DNA of 64,000 nt from Verrucomicrobiota bacterium (GCA_029560585.1 JAKQKQ010000261.1:62001-126000), one strand, 5' to 3'. Positions 52,090 to 61,244 are shown, counted from the stretch's first letter. Notes: a model not told the origin generated them from the letters alone. Translations and numbers: made by a program.

Positions 52090-53301
52090 ATGAACAGGGA
52101 ACCGATCAAACGGCGCGCTTTTCTCGCGGGATCTTTGGGCATCCCGGCGGTCGCGGCGCTGGCGGCGCGGGCCGAGGGGGGAGGCGGGGGGGCGAGGTGG
52201 GCTATGAAGGCGTATGATGTGACGGAATTGCGTGTGCCGGTGACCGGTGCGAACGCGGTGACCGCGATGGTGCTGGGCGACGATGGCATCCTGTACTGCG
52301 GGCTCACCGGACAGCGCCGCGTGCTCGTGGCGCTCGATCCGCGATCGGATGTGATTAGAGATTTTGGCGAGATCTTCCCCGATGATCCGAAGACGCGGGG
52401 CATCGACGACAAGATCCACAACGCGCTGGTGAAGGCGCAGGATGGCAGCCTGTACATCGGGCAGGGACTGAACATTTCCGACGGGTATCCGCGCGAATTC
52501 CACGCGCATGGTTACGAGGGTGGCCACCTGTTTCGGTACGAGCCAGGGACCGGCCGCGTCGCTGACCTCGGGCCCCAGGTGCCAGGCGAAGCCATCCAGG
52601 GGATGACCATGGATCCGAGGGGGCGCTACATCGCCGGCTACACGATCCCGGGCAATCACTTCTTCGTGCACGACCTCGGCACGCATGAGGTGGCCGATTA
52701 CGGGCGGATCTCGCAGCCGGCCCACCACAATCTCGTTTGCGACAGTGCGGGGGTGACGTGGGGCTGCTGGAACTGTGCCCTGGCGCGCGAGGGCATGCCG
52801 GTGCGAACCGGGGCATGCTACCTGATGCGGTACGACCACGAGGGGCGGACGTTCGAGCGCACCTGCGTGGAGGTGCCGACGGAGTCGTTCGCCGCCGTCT
52901 CGCCGGCCAAGAACAAGTCTTGGAACAACGGGTTCGACTCTGCGTGCCGCGCGCGCGACGGAGCGATCTATTTCGGAACATCGCTGCCGGCGAACCTCTG
53001 CCGGATGCGGCCCGGGGCCGACAACGTGGAGTTGCTGGGCCAACCCGTCCCGTCATCGCGGATCCCCGCGCTCGCGGAGACCGCGGACGGGCGCATCGTC
53101 GGACTGGGCGGTTTCCCGCAGATGCAGCTTTTTCAATATGACCCTGCGAAGGCTACGATCCAGAACTTTGGTGTCGTGGCGCCGCAATATCCCCTGTGCC
53201 TCTTTCACGCGATGGCGGTGCTGCCCGATGGGCGGATCTATGCCGGGGAGACGGATAGCGGGCGGGCGAACATTTATCGGTTGGAGCCGCGCAAAGGCTA
53301 A
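52090..53301 (+). CDS. Exported beta-propeller protein (NHL/SMP-30/lyase-like) with Tat-like signal
   Basis: 403 residues. The N-terminus EPIKRRAFLAGSLGIPAVAAL is a twin-arginine-like signal. The rest is repetitive beta text with blade ends such as GDDGILYCGLTGQRRVLVALD, AQDGSLYIGQGLN, DPRGRYIAGYTIPGNHFFVH, DGAIYFGTSLPANLCRM and PDGRIYAGETDSGRANIYRL, consistent with a seven-bladed-type propeller. AFHAHGYEGGHLFRYE-like and AHHNLVCD segments supply conserved His residues. No family with known reaction is recognised; similarity in style to oligogalacturonate-lyase or gluconolactonase propellers is only suggestive. Co-directional with the BNR gene upstream. Confidence 0.72.
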   Translation: MNREPIKRRAFLAGSLGIPAVAALAARAEGGGGGARWAMKAYDVTELRVPVTGANAVTAMVLGDDGILYCGLTGQRRVLVALDPRSDVIRDFGEIFPDDPKTRGIDDKIHNALVKAQDGSLYIGQGLNISDGYPREFHAHGYEGGHLFRYEPGTGRVADLGPQVPGEAIQGMTMDPRGRYIAGYTIPGNHFFVHDLGTHEVADYGRISQPAHHNLVCDSAGVTWGCWNCALAREGMPVRTGACYLMRYDHEGRTFERTCVEVPTESFAAVSPAKNKSWNNGFDSACRARDGAIYFGTSLPANLCRMRPGADNVELLGQPVPSSRIPALAETADGRIVGLGGFPQMQLFQYDPAKATIQNFGVVAPQYPLCLFHAMAVLPDGRIYAGETDSGRANIYRLEPRKG

Positions 53302-53364
53302 TGCGGAGCTTCGTCTGGTTTTGGCGCATCCATTCTGTTGAGGTGGTCCGCGGTCATCCCACAG

Positions 53365-53461
53365 CCGTTCGTCCTGAGCGCGAGCGCAGCGAGCGGTCGA
53401 AGGGCGGACGACGTGTTTGTCTTCAGCTAGCCTCGTCCTTCGACAAGCTCAGGACGAACGG
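53365..53461. repeat. Inverted-repeat element 'CCGTTCGTCCTGAGC / GCTCAGGACGAACGG'
   Basis: Perfect 15-bp arms at 53365-53379 and 53447-53461 flank a core with GCGAGCGGTCGAAGGGC and TCGTCCTTCGACAAGC. This sequence type is widespread in many unrelated bacterial genomes as an intergenic palindrome (recalled, not searched). It fills part of the 475-bp gap between the propeller gene and the sulfatase at 53777. A weaker inverted repeat, GCCAAACGC/GCGTTCGGC, lies at 53539-53560; the rest of the gap shows nothing clear. Confidence 0.8.
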
Positions 53462-53776
53462 TGGAAATGGCTGCCCCGAAAAACGAAATTGCGTCATGAG
53501 CGTCGCCTGTCCGTGAGGGGCGCGGGGCCGGTGGGACGGCCAAACGCTCGCGCGTTCGGCTACGTCCGGGCGAACCATTCCGTCGGAAGGATCGGCGGTC
53601 GTCGCACGGCGTCCCTCCCGGCTGATGCGGGCGGCAAATGCTCTGCGGCTCGCCTTGGCATCGACGTCCGGAATCCTGACCGCTACAGTGCTTCCATGAT
53701 TAGACCGACCCGACCTACTGAACTGGCAGGCGATTTGCTTTTGACGCAAACACGCAAGGGAGGGAAGCGCTCGGCG

Positions 53777-55528
53777 ATGCGCGCTATTCCCATGATCCTG
53801 GCGCTCGGGTGCACCTGCCTCGTCCACGCGGCGGACCAGAAACCGAACGTCGTCATCATCCTCACCGATGACCATGGCTTTGGTGAGCTTGGGGTGACTG
53901 GCAATCCGATCGTGCGCACCCCGCAGATCAACCGCTTTGCCGCGCAGGGCGCGTCGCTCGTCAAGTTCAACGTCATGCCCGTCTGCTCGCCCACGCGAGC
54001 ATGTCTGATGACGGGACGATACAACTATCGCACCGGCGTCACGGATACGTACTTGGGCCGATCGATGATGCACCCGGATGAGACGACCCTGGCGGAAATG
54101 TTTGCCGCCGGGGGCTACCGGACCGGGATCTTCGGCAAATGGCACCTGGGCGACAATTACCCGATGCGGGCCATGGACAAGGGTTTTCAGGAGTCGCTCG
54201 TGCTCAATGGCGGCGGCCTGGCGCAACCCGGCGACTCGCCCGACCCGGCGGACGAGCGGGGCGCCTACTTCAATGCCACGCTCCGCCACAACGGCGCGTG
54301 GGTAAAAACGAAAGGCTATGTCAGCGATGTCATTACGGAGGCGGCCACGCAGTTCGTCGCAAAGAACGATGGCCATCCATTCTTCGTCTATTTGCCCTTC
54401 AACTGCCCGCACTTGCCGCATCAGGTGCCCGACGAGTATCGCCGTCGCTACGAGGGCAAGGATTTTGGCGCCGCGGCGTTTCCGACGAATGGGCACCCGA
54501 TGACCGGGAAGATAGACACGGATGACCTGGCGCGCGTCTATGGAATGATCGAGAACATCGACGACAACGTCGGCCGGCTACTGGCGAGACTCGAGGAACT
54601 CAAGATGGCCGACAACACCATCGTCGTCCTCTTCTCCGACAATGGCTGCCAGAAGCACAACGGGTACAACGCGGGATTCCAGGGTTGGAAAGGCTCGACG
54701 TTCGAGGGCGGCATCCACCAATTCTGTTTCCTTCGCTGGCCCGCGGGGGTCAAGGCGGGCCGCCAGGTGGACCGGATCGCCGCCCACATCGACATCGCCC
54801 CGACGCTGCTCGATCTCTGCGGGGTGCCGAAACCCGCGCCCGTGAAATTCGACGGCGTCAGCCTGGCGCCACTCTTGCGGGGCGAGAGTGTCCAATGGAA
54901 AGACCGCGCGCTGTTCTTCCAATGGCACCGCGGTGACGCGCCGGAGCGCTATCGGGCCTTCGCCGCGCGCTCTCAGGATTGGAAACTCGTTCAACCGCTC
55001 GGCGTCGGCGAACGGAAATGGGATGGCAGGACCGACTTCAAACTATTCGATATGGCCAACGATCCGTTCGAACTGAAGGATGTCGCCGCCGAGAGGCCGG
55101 ACGTCGTCGCGAAACTCAAGGCCGAGTATGACGCGTGGTTCAACGATGTCACCAGCGGGCGCGATTACGCCGTGCCCGCGCGCATCTATATCGGGGCGCC
55201 GCAGGAGAACCCGGTGCTGCTCACCCGCCAGGATTGGCGCGGCGTCGACGCGAACTGGGGTCCGAAAGGGCACGGTTTTTGGGAGGTGAAGGTCGTCGCC
55301 GGCGTCCGATATGACGTGAGGCTGATCTTCGACCCCCTTCAGGCGGACGGTGACGCGACGCTGTCCCTTGGCGGAGTGTCGTTGCGGCAATCCGTCAAGG
55401 CGGACGCGACGGAATGCGCGTTCAAGGGAGTCGCTCTTCCGGTGGGCCCCGGTCGCCTTCAAGCCAGTCTTGAGACGGGCTCGGCCGATCTCGGTGTGAA
55501 ATACGTGGAGGTGAAGCGGCTCGACTGA
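53777..55528 (+). CDS. Secreted sulfatase (S1 family) with C-terminal beta domain
   Basis: 583 residues. The signal peptide is MRAIPMILALGCTCLVHA. PNVVIILTDDHGFGELG opens the fold, CSPTR is the formylglycine motif (Cys 70), then ACLMTGRYNYRTGV, GIFGKWHLGD and VLFSDNGCQ. Residues ~475-583 form an extra beta sandwich (GFWEVKVVAGVRYDVRLIF, GDATLSLGGVSL, VGPGRLQASLETG), which many PVC arylsulfatases carry. The frame runs open to 53417 through the intergenic repeat, so the start is set at the ATG before the signal peptide; an ATG at 53697 is possible. It is convergent with the metallo-hydrolase gene 29 bp downstream. Confidence 0.88.
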   Translation: MRAIPMILALGCTCLVHAADQKPNVVIILTDDHGFGELGVTGNPIVRTPQINRFAAQGASLVKFNVMPVCSPTRACLMTGRYNYRTGVTDTYLGRSMMHPDETTLAEMFAAGGYRTGIFGKWHLGDNYPMRAMDKGFQESLVLNGGGLAQPGDSPDPADERGAYFNATLRHNGAWVKTKGYVSDVITEAATQFVAKNDGHPFFVYLPFNCPHLPHQVPDEYRRRYEGKDFGAAAFPTNGHPMTGKIDTDDLARVYGMIENIDDNVGRLLARLEELKMADNTIVVLFSDNGCQKHNGYNAGFQGWKGSTFEGGIHQFCFLRWPAGVKAGRQVDRIAAHIDIAPTLLDLCGVPKPAPVKFDGVSLAPLLRGESVQWKDRALFFQWHRGDAPERYRAFAARSQDWKLVQPLGVGERKWDGRTDFKLFDMANDPFELKDVAAERPDVVAKLKAEYDAWFNDVTSGRDYAVPARIYIGAPQENPVLLTRQDWRGVDANWGPKGHGFWEVKVVAGVRYDVRLIFDPLQADGDATLSLGGVSLRQSVKADATECAFKGVALPVGPGRLQASLETGSADLGVKYVEVKRLD

Positions 55529-55557
55529 CCCCGGCGATGCGCGGCGCGCGCCGGCCA

Positions 55558-56481
55558 TCAGAGCCCGAGGCGCATGCCGTCGTGCGGCAGGATCATTCCC
55601 TCGTTCGCCAACTTGGGCGCGAGGATATCATGGGGCTCGCACCAGTGGAGACTGGTGTGCGTGACGGAGAATCGGCCCCCGGCCTTCATCACTTTCTGCT
55701 CGAACAGAAATCGCCTGACGAGGCGGACAAAGGGCAGGTTCATGTGCGCGGTGAGTAGCTCGGGCTTGTCGATTTCCCCGAACGTGGCCTCGACAATCGC
55801 GAGGTCCAGGTGCTCGGACTTCAGCGCATTGAACGTCGCCGCGGGCAGCCAGGAGGTGTCCGTGGCATAGAGGAGCGCCCGGTCCTTGCGCCGCAGCACA
55901 TAGAGCAGCGCGTCTTCGCCGGGGGCGTGGCTTGCGGGCAAGGGGATGCATCGCCATTCGTCTACATCGCAGCCTTGGAAGGGCTTCAGTTCGTGGACCA
56001 TCACGTCGGGCTTATCCTCCAAGGCGTCGAGGTGCTTCCGCATGGCCGCAACGACACGCGCATTCCCGTGGAGGGTGATGCGCCCGCCCTTTTCTTTGGC
56101 GAGCGCCGAGATCGACGCGGGGTCAAAATGGTCGCCGTGCGAGTGGGTGATGAGCACGTGCGCGACGGCCGAGGGCGCGACGCCCGATGCTTTCAGCGAT
56201 TCAAGTCCAGTGGTTGTGAAGTCGATCACAATATCCGGTGCCACGAAGAGCGAGGAGTACCGTCGGGCATTCTTGCCGCCATGTTCGCGGATGTGGGTGC
56301 AGTTGGCGCAACCGTCGGTTTTGGGCCGGTTGATGTCGGCGGCCCCCGTGCCGAGAAACACCACGTGGGATGCGGTGTCGGCATGCTGTACCGGAGCAGG
56401 AGGACCCGCCGCGAAGAGAAGGGGAGGCGTCAGGATCAGCGCGAGAATGGCCAGAAAAAGGATACGTCGTGCGGCAAACAT
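55558..56481 (-). CDS. Exported metallo-beta-lactamase-fold hydrolase (PhnP-like)
   Basis: 307 residues with a signal peptide (MFAARRILFLAILALILTPPLLFAA). The zinc motif is ITHSHGDHFD. HVVFLGTGAADINRP precedes it, and further ligands are in ASHAPGED, LLYATDTSW and TAHMNLP. DGCANCTHIREHGGKNARRYSS resembles the Cys-containing loop of the PhnP branch of phosphodiesterases. Known relatives cleave cyclic phosphodiesters (PhnP) or act as cofactor-biosynthesis hydrolases (PqqB); neither pathway is seen here, so the role is unknown. ATG at 56481 begins the signal peptide. It stands alone on this strand between two plus-strand genes. Confidence 0.82.
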   Translation of the reverse strand: MFAARRILFLAILALILTPPLLFAAGPPAPVQHADTASHVVFLGTGAADINRPKTDGCANCTHIREHGGKNARRYSSLFVAPDIVIDFTTTGLESLKASGVAPSAVAHVLITHSHGDHFDPASISALAKEKGGRITLHGNARVVAAMRKHLDALEDKPDVMVHELKPFQGCDVDEWRCIPLPASHAPGEDALLYVLRRKDRALLYATDTSWLPAATFNALKSEHLDLAIVEATFGEIDKPELLTAHMNLPFVRLVRRFLFEQKVMKAGGRFSVTHTSLHWCEPHDILAPKLANEGMILPHDGMRLGL

Positions 56482-56589
56482 AAGAGTTGTCTTGAGCGCG
56501 ACTATAGGAGAGCAGGCGGCACGATTGCAATGGTGAGGCAATCAGTCCGGTCATCGGTTGAAGCGCGGCAGAAATAGGGCGCGCAGCGC

Positions 56590-56691
56590 CTTGGAGTTCG
56601 GCGGCGACGCTGCCGCTTTTGCGTTCCGCTAGAGGCGGGAGCCCGCGCTCCGCGCTGTTCCAAAGCGGTGGCGTTGCCACCGCACTCCAAG
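56590..56691. repeat. Inverted-repeat element with ~32-bp arms
   Basis: The left arm CTTGGAGTTCGGCGGCGACG... (56590-56621) and the right arm ...GTTGCCACCGCACTCCAAG (56660-56691) are complementary with a few mismatches. Each arm is itself a small palindrome (GCGGTGGC/GCCACCGC). The 'TTGGAGT ... ACTCCAA' frame is also used in the 118-bp element, which suggests related mobility. It lies in the 346-bp gap between the metallo-hydrolase start and the oxidoreductase gene; nothing else is seen there. Confidence 0.75.
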
Positions 56692-56827
56692 AGCTGGCGC
56701 ATCCACCAGGGGGCCATGACCCACGCGAAGCGTTTTTGTGCGGTGGTCTCGTGCCGCCCTCCCAGAAATTCTCGACGGCAGTCATTAGAACGGCCAGCCT
56801 TAGGATCCAACGCTCAAAGGAGGCATC

Positions 56828-58048
56828 ATGGATCTATCCCGCCGACATTTCATTTCCACGGCCGGCCTGGTTGCGGGAGCGCCGCTCCTGAGATCCGCCT
56901 GCGAGGCGGGCGAGGCCATCAAGGGATTCGACCAGACCCAGACCGATGTCGACAAGGCGCAGGCATGGAGACCATTCAGCGACCGGAAGGTCCGTGTGGG
57001 CATCGTCGGCCACGGCGTCTGCAAATTCGGACTGCAGTTCGGTCTGCAGCATCATCCGAATGTCGAACTGATTGCGGTGAGCGATCTTTTCCCCGACCGC
57101 TGTGCCGAAATGGCGAAGCAGGCCAAGTGCGCGAAGACCTATCCCTCGTTGGAGGAGATGGTCAAGGACGACAGGATCGAGGCGATCTATTGCGCGACCG
57201 ACGCGCCGGCGCACGCCAAGCACGCGATCCTCTGCATGGAGCACGGAAAGCACGTCGCTACCGCCGTGCCGGCCTTCCGCGGGGACATCGAGGATGCCGG
57301 GAGGCTGCTGGAATGCTGCAAGAAGAACAGGGGCCTGGTCTACGCGATGTTCGAGACATCGGTTTTCAGGGACGACCTCTACGCGATGGAAAAGCTCTTT
57401 TCGGCGGGGGTGTTCGGCAGGATCGTCTATTCCGAGGGGGAGTACTGCCATCCCCATGTGATCGGCGCGCCGCCACTGGGCTCATACAAGGACTGGAGAA
57501 AGAACGGTTGCCCCATGTGGTATCCGACCCACGCCACGGCGTACTATGTCGGTGTCACGCACAAGAGCTTCGTGGACGTCTCGTGTCAGGGGACGGCGGC
57601 ATTCGATGAATCGGAGCGAGTTCCCAACGCGATAGGAAATATCTTCAAGTCGGAGGTGGGGCTTTTCAGGACGGCCGAGGGCGGGATCGCCCGCATGATG
57701 GTGTGCAATTCACAGGGGGAGTATCTGGAGGCGGGGCGAATCCGCGGGGAATACGGCGGGTACAACAAGACCTTCGTGGGCGACAAGACGGGCGAGAGGC
57801 GATACTACGACGCCATCAAGGGCGGACTGCGATTGAAGAAGGGAGCGTTGCCCCCGGGGGTAGAGGCGGGTGGTCACGGGGGATCCCACGGCTACCTGGG
57901 CGACGACTTTATCGATGCGATCCTGAGGGGACGCAAACCGGCCGTGGGCGTGATCGACGCCCTGAACATGACGACGCCCGGCTATTACGCCCACATTTCT
58001 GCCACGAAGGACGGGGAAACGGTCAAGATCCCACAGTATTCCCTCTAG
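56828..58048 (+). CDS. Gfo/Idh/MocA-like oxidoreductase lacking the Glu-Lys-Pro motif
   Basis: 406 residues. MDLSRRHFISTAGLVAGAPLL is a twin-arginine-type signal. The Rossmann motif is GIVGHGVCKFG at ~58-68, with VELIAVSDLFPDRC next. Where the family normally has 'GKHVxxEKP', this protein reads GKHVATAVPAFRGD, so the catalytic Lys is missing. The substrate domain (FGRIVYSEGEYCHP, WYPTHATAYYVG, GGSHGYLGDDFIDAILRGRK) is otherwise complete. It could be a non-redox binding protein or use another base. AAAGGAGGCATC precedes the ATG. The stop is the TAG of a CTAG at 58045-58048 that also ends the convergent ankyrin gene. Confidence 0.82.
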   Translation: MDLSRRHFISTAGLVAGAPLLRSACEAGEAIKGFDQTQTDVDKAQAWRPFSDRKVRVGIVGHGVCKFGLQFGLQHHPNVELIAVSDLFPDRCAEMAKQAKCAKTYPSLEEMVKDDRIEAIYCATDAPAHAKHAILCMEHGKHVATAVPAFRGDIEDAGRLLECCKKNRGLVYAMFETSVFRDDLYAMEKLFSAGVFGRIVYSEGEYCHPHVIGAPPLGSYKDWRKNGCPMWYPTHATAYYVGVTHKSFVDVSCQGTAAFDESERVPNAIGNIFKSEVGLFRTAEGGIARMMVCNSQGEYLEAGRIRGEYGGYNKTFVGDKTGERRYYDAIKGGLRLKKGALPPGVEAGGHGGSHGYLGDDFIDAILRGRKPAVGVIDALNMTTPGYYAHISATKDGETVKIPQYSL

Positions 58049-60867
58049 CGCTTTTGCCCCGTTTCCGTGGGGCGGGGTTCTCCGAAGGCACCCGTGCCCC
58101 CATGCCGTCGGAGTAATTCCTTGATGCGGGCCCCGGCCCCGTGGCTGTCCGCATAATACATGGGGGTGCGTCCCTGGCCGTCGCGCGCGTCAATTTGCGC
58201 GCCCTTCGACAGCAGGTATTCCACCAGCTCGATTTGGTTTTCCTCGACGGCGGCGTGGAGAGGAGCCCGGCCGTATTGGTCTCGTATGTTGACGTCCGCC
58301 CCATGGGCGAGGAGGACATCCACGAGTCCCCTCGATCCCTGGCGCACGGCCTGAATCAGGGGAGGGGGCTTCTGCTTTCCGCCGCGATCGACGTTAGCGC
58401 CCCGGCCAATCAAGAGTTCCACGATCCTCTTTTTGTCGGGGGTCCAGTCGCCTGGTGGGGAGATGGCCTCGTCGAGCGGGGTCATCCCGCGGTGTTCGAT
58501 GGCGCTGACGTCGGCCCCGCGATCGAGGAGCAGTGCGGCCACATCAGCGTGTGCGAATCGGACGGCCAGGTGGAGCGGGCAATTGTACTCGCTGCGCGCG
58601 TTCACGTCGGCCCCTCTGTCCAAGAGGATCTGGGCGATTTCCAGGCGGCCATGCATGGCGGCGTCGTGGAGTGGTGTGCCGCCGCCGTCATTGCGGAGGT
58701 CCGCGTTTGGCATGTGATCCAACAGAAGCCTGACGGCATCGGCATAGCCCTGGGATGCCGCCAGATGGAGGGGCGTGAGGCCGAGGATTTCGCGGGCTTG
58801 GGGATCCGCGCCGCCGCCCAGCAGCAGGGCCACGACCTGACGGCGGCCAGCCGTCATGGGCCCGGGCGGTTCCCGGCCGTCGGGATACTCGATGGCCCGG
58901 TGAAGGGGGGTCGCGCCGTGGCTGTCGCGGGCACGGACGTTGGCACCGTGGCCCAGGAGCGTTCGAACGACCTCTTCCGCGCCAACATAGGCGGCGAGAT
59001 GGAGGGGAGTCGTGCCCCCCGGGGCTACGCCAACTGACGCGCCAGCATCGAGAAGGGCATCCGCGGCTTCGGCGTGAGCCGCCTGCACCGCATGCAGCAA
59101 CGGTGTCCGGCCGCACGCGTCTTGAGCCCCCAAGTCTGCCCCGCGCTTTAGCAGCAAGCGGACACTTTCAAGGGAGGGGCTTGCCGCGGCGAAATGGAGG
59201 GGGGTTTCACCGCCGGTCCGCAGGAGGCCCATGGGAGTAGGGAGAAGGCGAATGGGGACGCGGGCGTCAACGCCAGCCCCCTTATCTAGAAGAAGGCCGA
59301 TCAAGGCCGTGTGCCCGCGGATGGCCGCCTCATGGATGGGGGCGATTGGCGCCTTTCTCGGTCCTGCGCAGCCGTCCACAGGAGCGGCCATGGCCAGCAA
59401 CTCTGCTGCGGCCCCCGCGTGGTCGAGGCGCGCGGCCAGGTGAAGCGGCGTGATCCCCGACGCGTCCGGCGCGTCGATTCGCGCTCCTTTCGACACGAGG
59501 AATCTCACCGCATCGACCGCGTTGAATCGTGCCGCCGCGTGGAGCGCTGTCTCCGCGCCGGCGAAGGTCGTGGAGACAGATGCGCCGTTGTGGTCGATGA
59601 GATCCGCGAGCGAGTCGACGCGGTTCAGCGCGGCCGCGGCGTATGGGTCGAGTGTGGCGCCGCCCGACACGAGGAGCCGTGCGATTTCGCGGTGTTGCGC
59701 GAGGATTGCGCGCTGGAGCACGGGCACCTTTTCGGCGTCCCTCGCGTTGGGGTTTGCGCCGTGTGCCAGCAGGACTGCTGCGACATCCGCGTGCCCCATC
59801 GCCGCCGCATCGAACAGGGGGGTCCAGCCTGTTTTCTTCGTCGCGTTTGGTGGCGCATGGGTGGCCAGGAGGAGTCGCGCCACTTCCGCGTGCCCGGCCG
59901 ATGCGGCCAGATGCAGGGGGGTGGCCCCCGTCGGTTCGTCGGCCAGACTGGGGTTTGCGCCGTGTGCCAGGAGCAAGCGCACGGCCCCGATACGACCTCC
60001 TTCTGCCGCATAATGCAGCGGGGTGCGTTTCTGACTATCCAGCGGATCAACCCGCATCTTTGCGCCCAGCAACCTTTCGACCTCGTCCGTTCGTCCTTCT
60101 TGGGCGGCCCCGTGCAGCCGTGTCCACGTCGGCCATTTGGGGTCGAGCACCTCTGGGTCTTTGGACATCAGCAGGGCCACGATCGCACTGTGGTTGTTGG
60201 CGGCAGCCGCCTGGAGGGGCGTCATTCCCGCGATGTCCTGGGCGCGCACGTCGGCACCCTTCGCGAGCAGTGCCTCCACCATGTCCTTATTCCCGCGTTG
60301 CGCGGCCACGTGCAGCGGCGTCCAGCGCTCCTTGGAAGCGACGTTCACGTTGGCGCCGCGGGCCGCGAGGAGTTGAACAACGTCCGCGTATCCGCCTTTT
60401 GCGGCAGCCTGTAGCGGCGTTTCGCCCGCACCGGTTTTGGCTTCCATCGGCGCACCGCTATTCAGGAGCAGGTCGGTAATCTTCAGGTACCCATAGAAAG
60501 AGGCCCAGTACAAGGCGGTGAAACCGTTCGGATCCCGCGCTTTCGCATCGGCGCCTCGAGAGAGCAGGCCCGCCACGATCTCTTCCCGGCTCTTCGTGGC
60601 GGTGGTCGCCGCGATTATTGGCGTCCGGCCATAGCGGTCCCGGCGCTCGATGAGGCTTGGGTCCTTCGCGAGCAGTCGGTCCGCCGCGCGCCAGTCGCCA
60701 GCGGAAATCGCGTTTTGGAACTCGGCCACATCGCCCCCCGGGGCGACGAGCGGCATCCAGATGGAAAACACCGGTCCGAAGAGGCGGACAAATCCAAGAA
60801 ACGCGAGGGCAAGCACGACTGCGATCGTGGCCGTGAGAACATTCAACGATGGATTTCTCGGAGCCAT
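58045..60867 (-). CDS. Membrane-anchored ankyrin-repeat protein
   Basis: 940 residues. One membrane helix at ~10-32 (LTATIAVVLALAFLGFVRLF) acts as a signal anchor, so the repeats probably lie outside the cytoplasm. From ~45 to the end there are about 25 ankyrin repeats of ~33 residues, with strong consensus such as GKTPLHxAAxxGHxxVAxLLLxxGADVNARD-like units (for example EGRTDEVERLLGAK, DTRGxTPLH variants, YDRGADVNARSEYNCPLHLA). Some have longer loops carrying extra Pro and Gly. Such arrays bind proteins; no enzyme domain is present. Its place in a polysaccharide locus is unexplained. The ATG at 60867 is set from the start of the anchor; the longer frame to 61014 is low-complexity Arg-rich. 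Confidence 0.85.
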   Translation of the reverse strand: MAPRNPSLNVLTATIAVVLALAFLGFVRLFGPVFSIWMPLVAPGGDVAEFQNAISAGDWRAADRLLAKDPSLIERRDRYGRTPIIAATTATKSREEIVAGLLSRGADAKARDPNGFTALYWASFYGYLKITDLLLNSGAPMEAKTGAGETPLQAAAKGGYADVVQLLAARGANVNVASKERWTPLHVAAQRGNKDMVEALLAKGADVRAQDIAGMTPLQAAAANNHSAIVALLMSKDPEVLDPKWPTWTRLHGAAQEGRTDEVERLLGAKMRVDPLDSQKRTPLHYAAEGGRIGAVRLLLAHGANPSLADEPTGATPLHLAASAGHAEVARLLLATHAPPNATKKTGWTPLFDAAAMGHADVAAVLLAHGANPNARDAEKVPVLQRAILAQHREIARLLVSGGATLDPYAAAALNRVDSLADLIDHNGASVSTTFAGAETALHAAARFNAVDAVRFLVSKGARIDAPDASGITPLHLAARLDHAGAAAELLAMAAPVDGCAGPRKAPIAPIHEAAIRGHTALIGLLLDKGAGVDARVPIRLLPTPMGLLRTGGETPLHFAAASPSLESVRLLLKRGADLGAQDACGRTPLLHAVQAAHAEAADALLDAGASVGVAPGGTTPLHLAAYVGAEEVVRTLLGHGANVRARDSHGATPLHRAIEYPDGREPPGPMTAGRRQVVALLLGGGADPQAREILGLTPLHLAASQGYADAVRLLLDHMPNADLRNDGGGTPLHDAAMHGRLEIAQILLDRGADVNARSEYNCPLHLAVRFAHADVAALLLDRGADVSAIEHRGMTPLDEAISPPGDWTPDKKRIVELLIGRGANVDRGGKQKPPPLIQAVRQGSRGLVDVLLAHGADVNIRDQYGRAPLHAAVEENQIELVEYLLSKGAQIDARDGQGRTPMYYADSHGAGARIKELLRRHGGTGAFGEPRPTETGQKR

Positions 60868-61244
60868 ATCTCGCCGGAGGCGCGTTGTTGGCGGGGGGAA
60901 TCCGACGGTGGGGTGGCGACGGGGATTGGAGTTGCGGGGCCGTCTTTCCGCGCCCGTCTGCCGACGAGCATCGCACCCACCCGCGCGACGACCTGCAGGG
61001 TCGCGCCCATACAATTAGAATATATGGGGATGGACGGGCGAAACAAGGGGGCGGACTTACGGCGAGTGCCGTCGCGGTTCGTGCTTGTAGCGGGATCGGA
61101 CGTCGGCGGCGATTTTTTTCCGGCATTTGCGATGTGGCATTCGACCTTGCGCCCATGGGCGGTTGATCCGCACGCTTATCGGGTGGCACCGGCACCTCCT
61201 TTCGTAGGGTTGGTCGGCGCTGCTGCGGAGAGCGCGGAGGAAGC
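60868..61244. other. Divergent intergenic region between ankyrin and GH42-like genes
   Basis: This 377-bp gap holds no gene that can be supported: its open frames are Arg-rich and lack ribosome-binding sites. One A+T-rich patch (ACAATTAGAATATATGGGG at 61011-61029) may contain a promoter for one or both flanking genes, but no clear -35/-10 pair can be set. GGAGGA just before 61245 belongs to the GH42-like gene. Confidence 0.4.

Noticed and set aside
50572-53043. Very long open frame on the minus strand opposite the BNR and propeller genes
   Set aside because: Its product is Arg/His/Pro-rich with no domain pattern, as expected for the antisense of high-G+C coding sequence; the plus-strand genes have clear domains.
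53417-53776. Upstream in-frame extension of the sulfatase at 53777
   Set aside because: The extension runs through the intergenic palindrome, is Arg-rich and precedes a normal signal peptide, so it is not coding.
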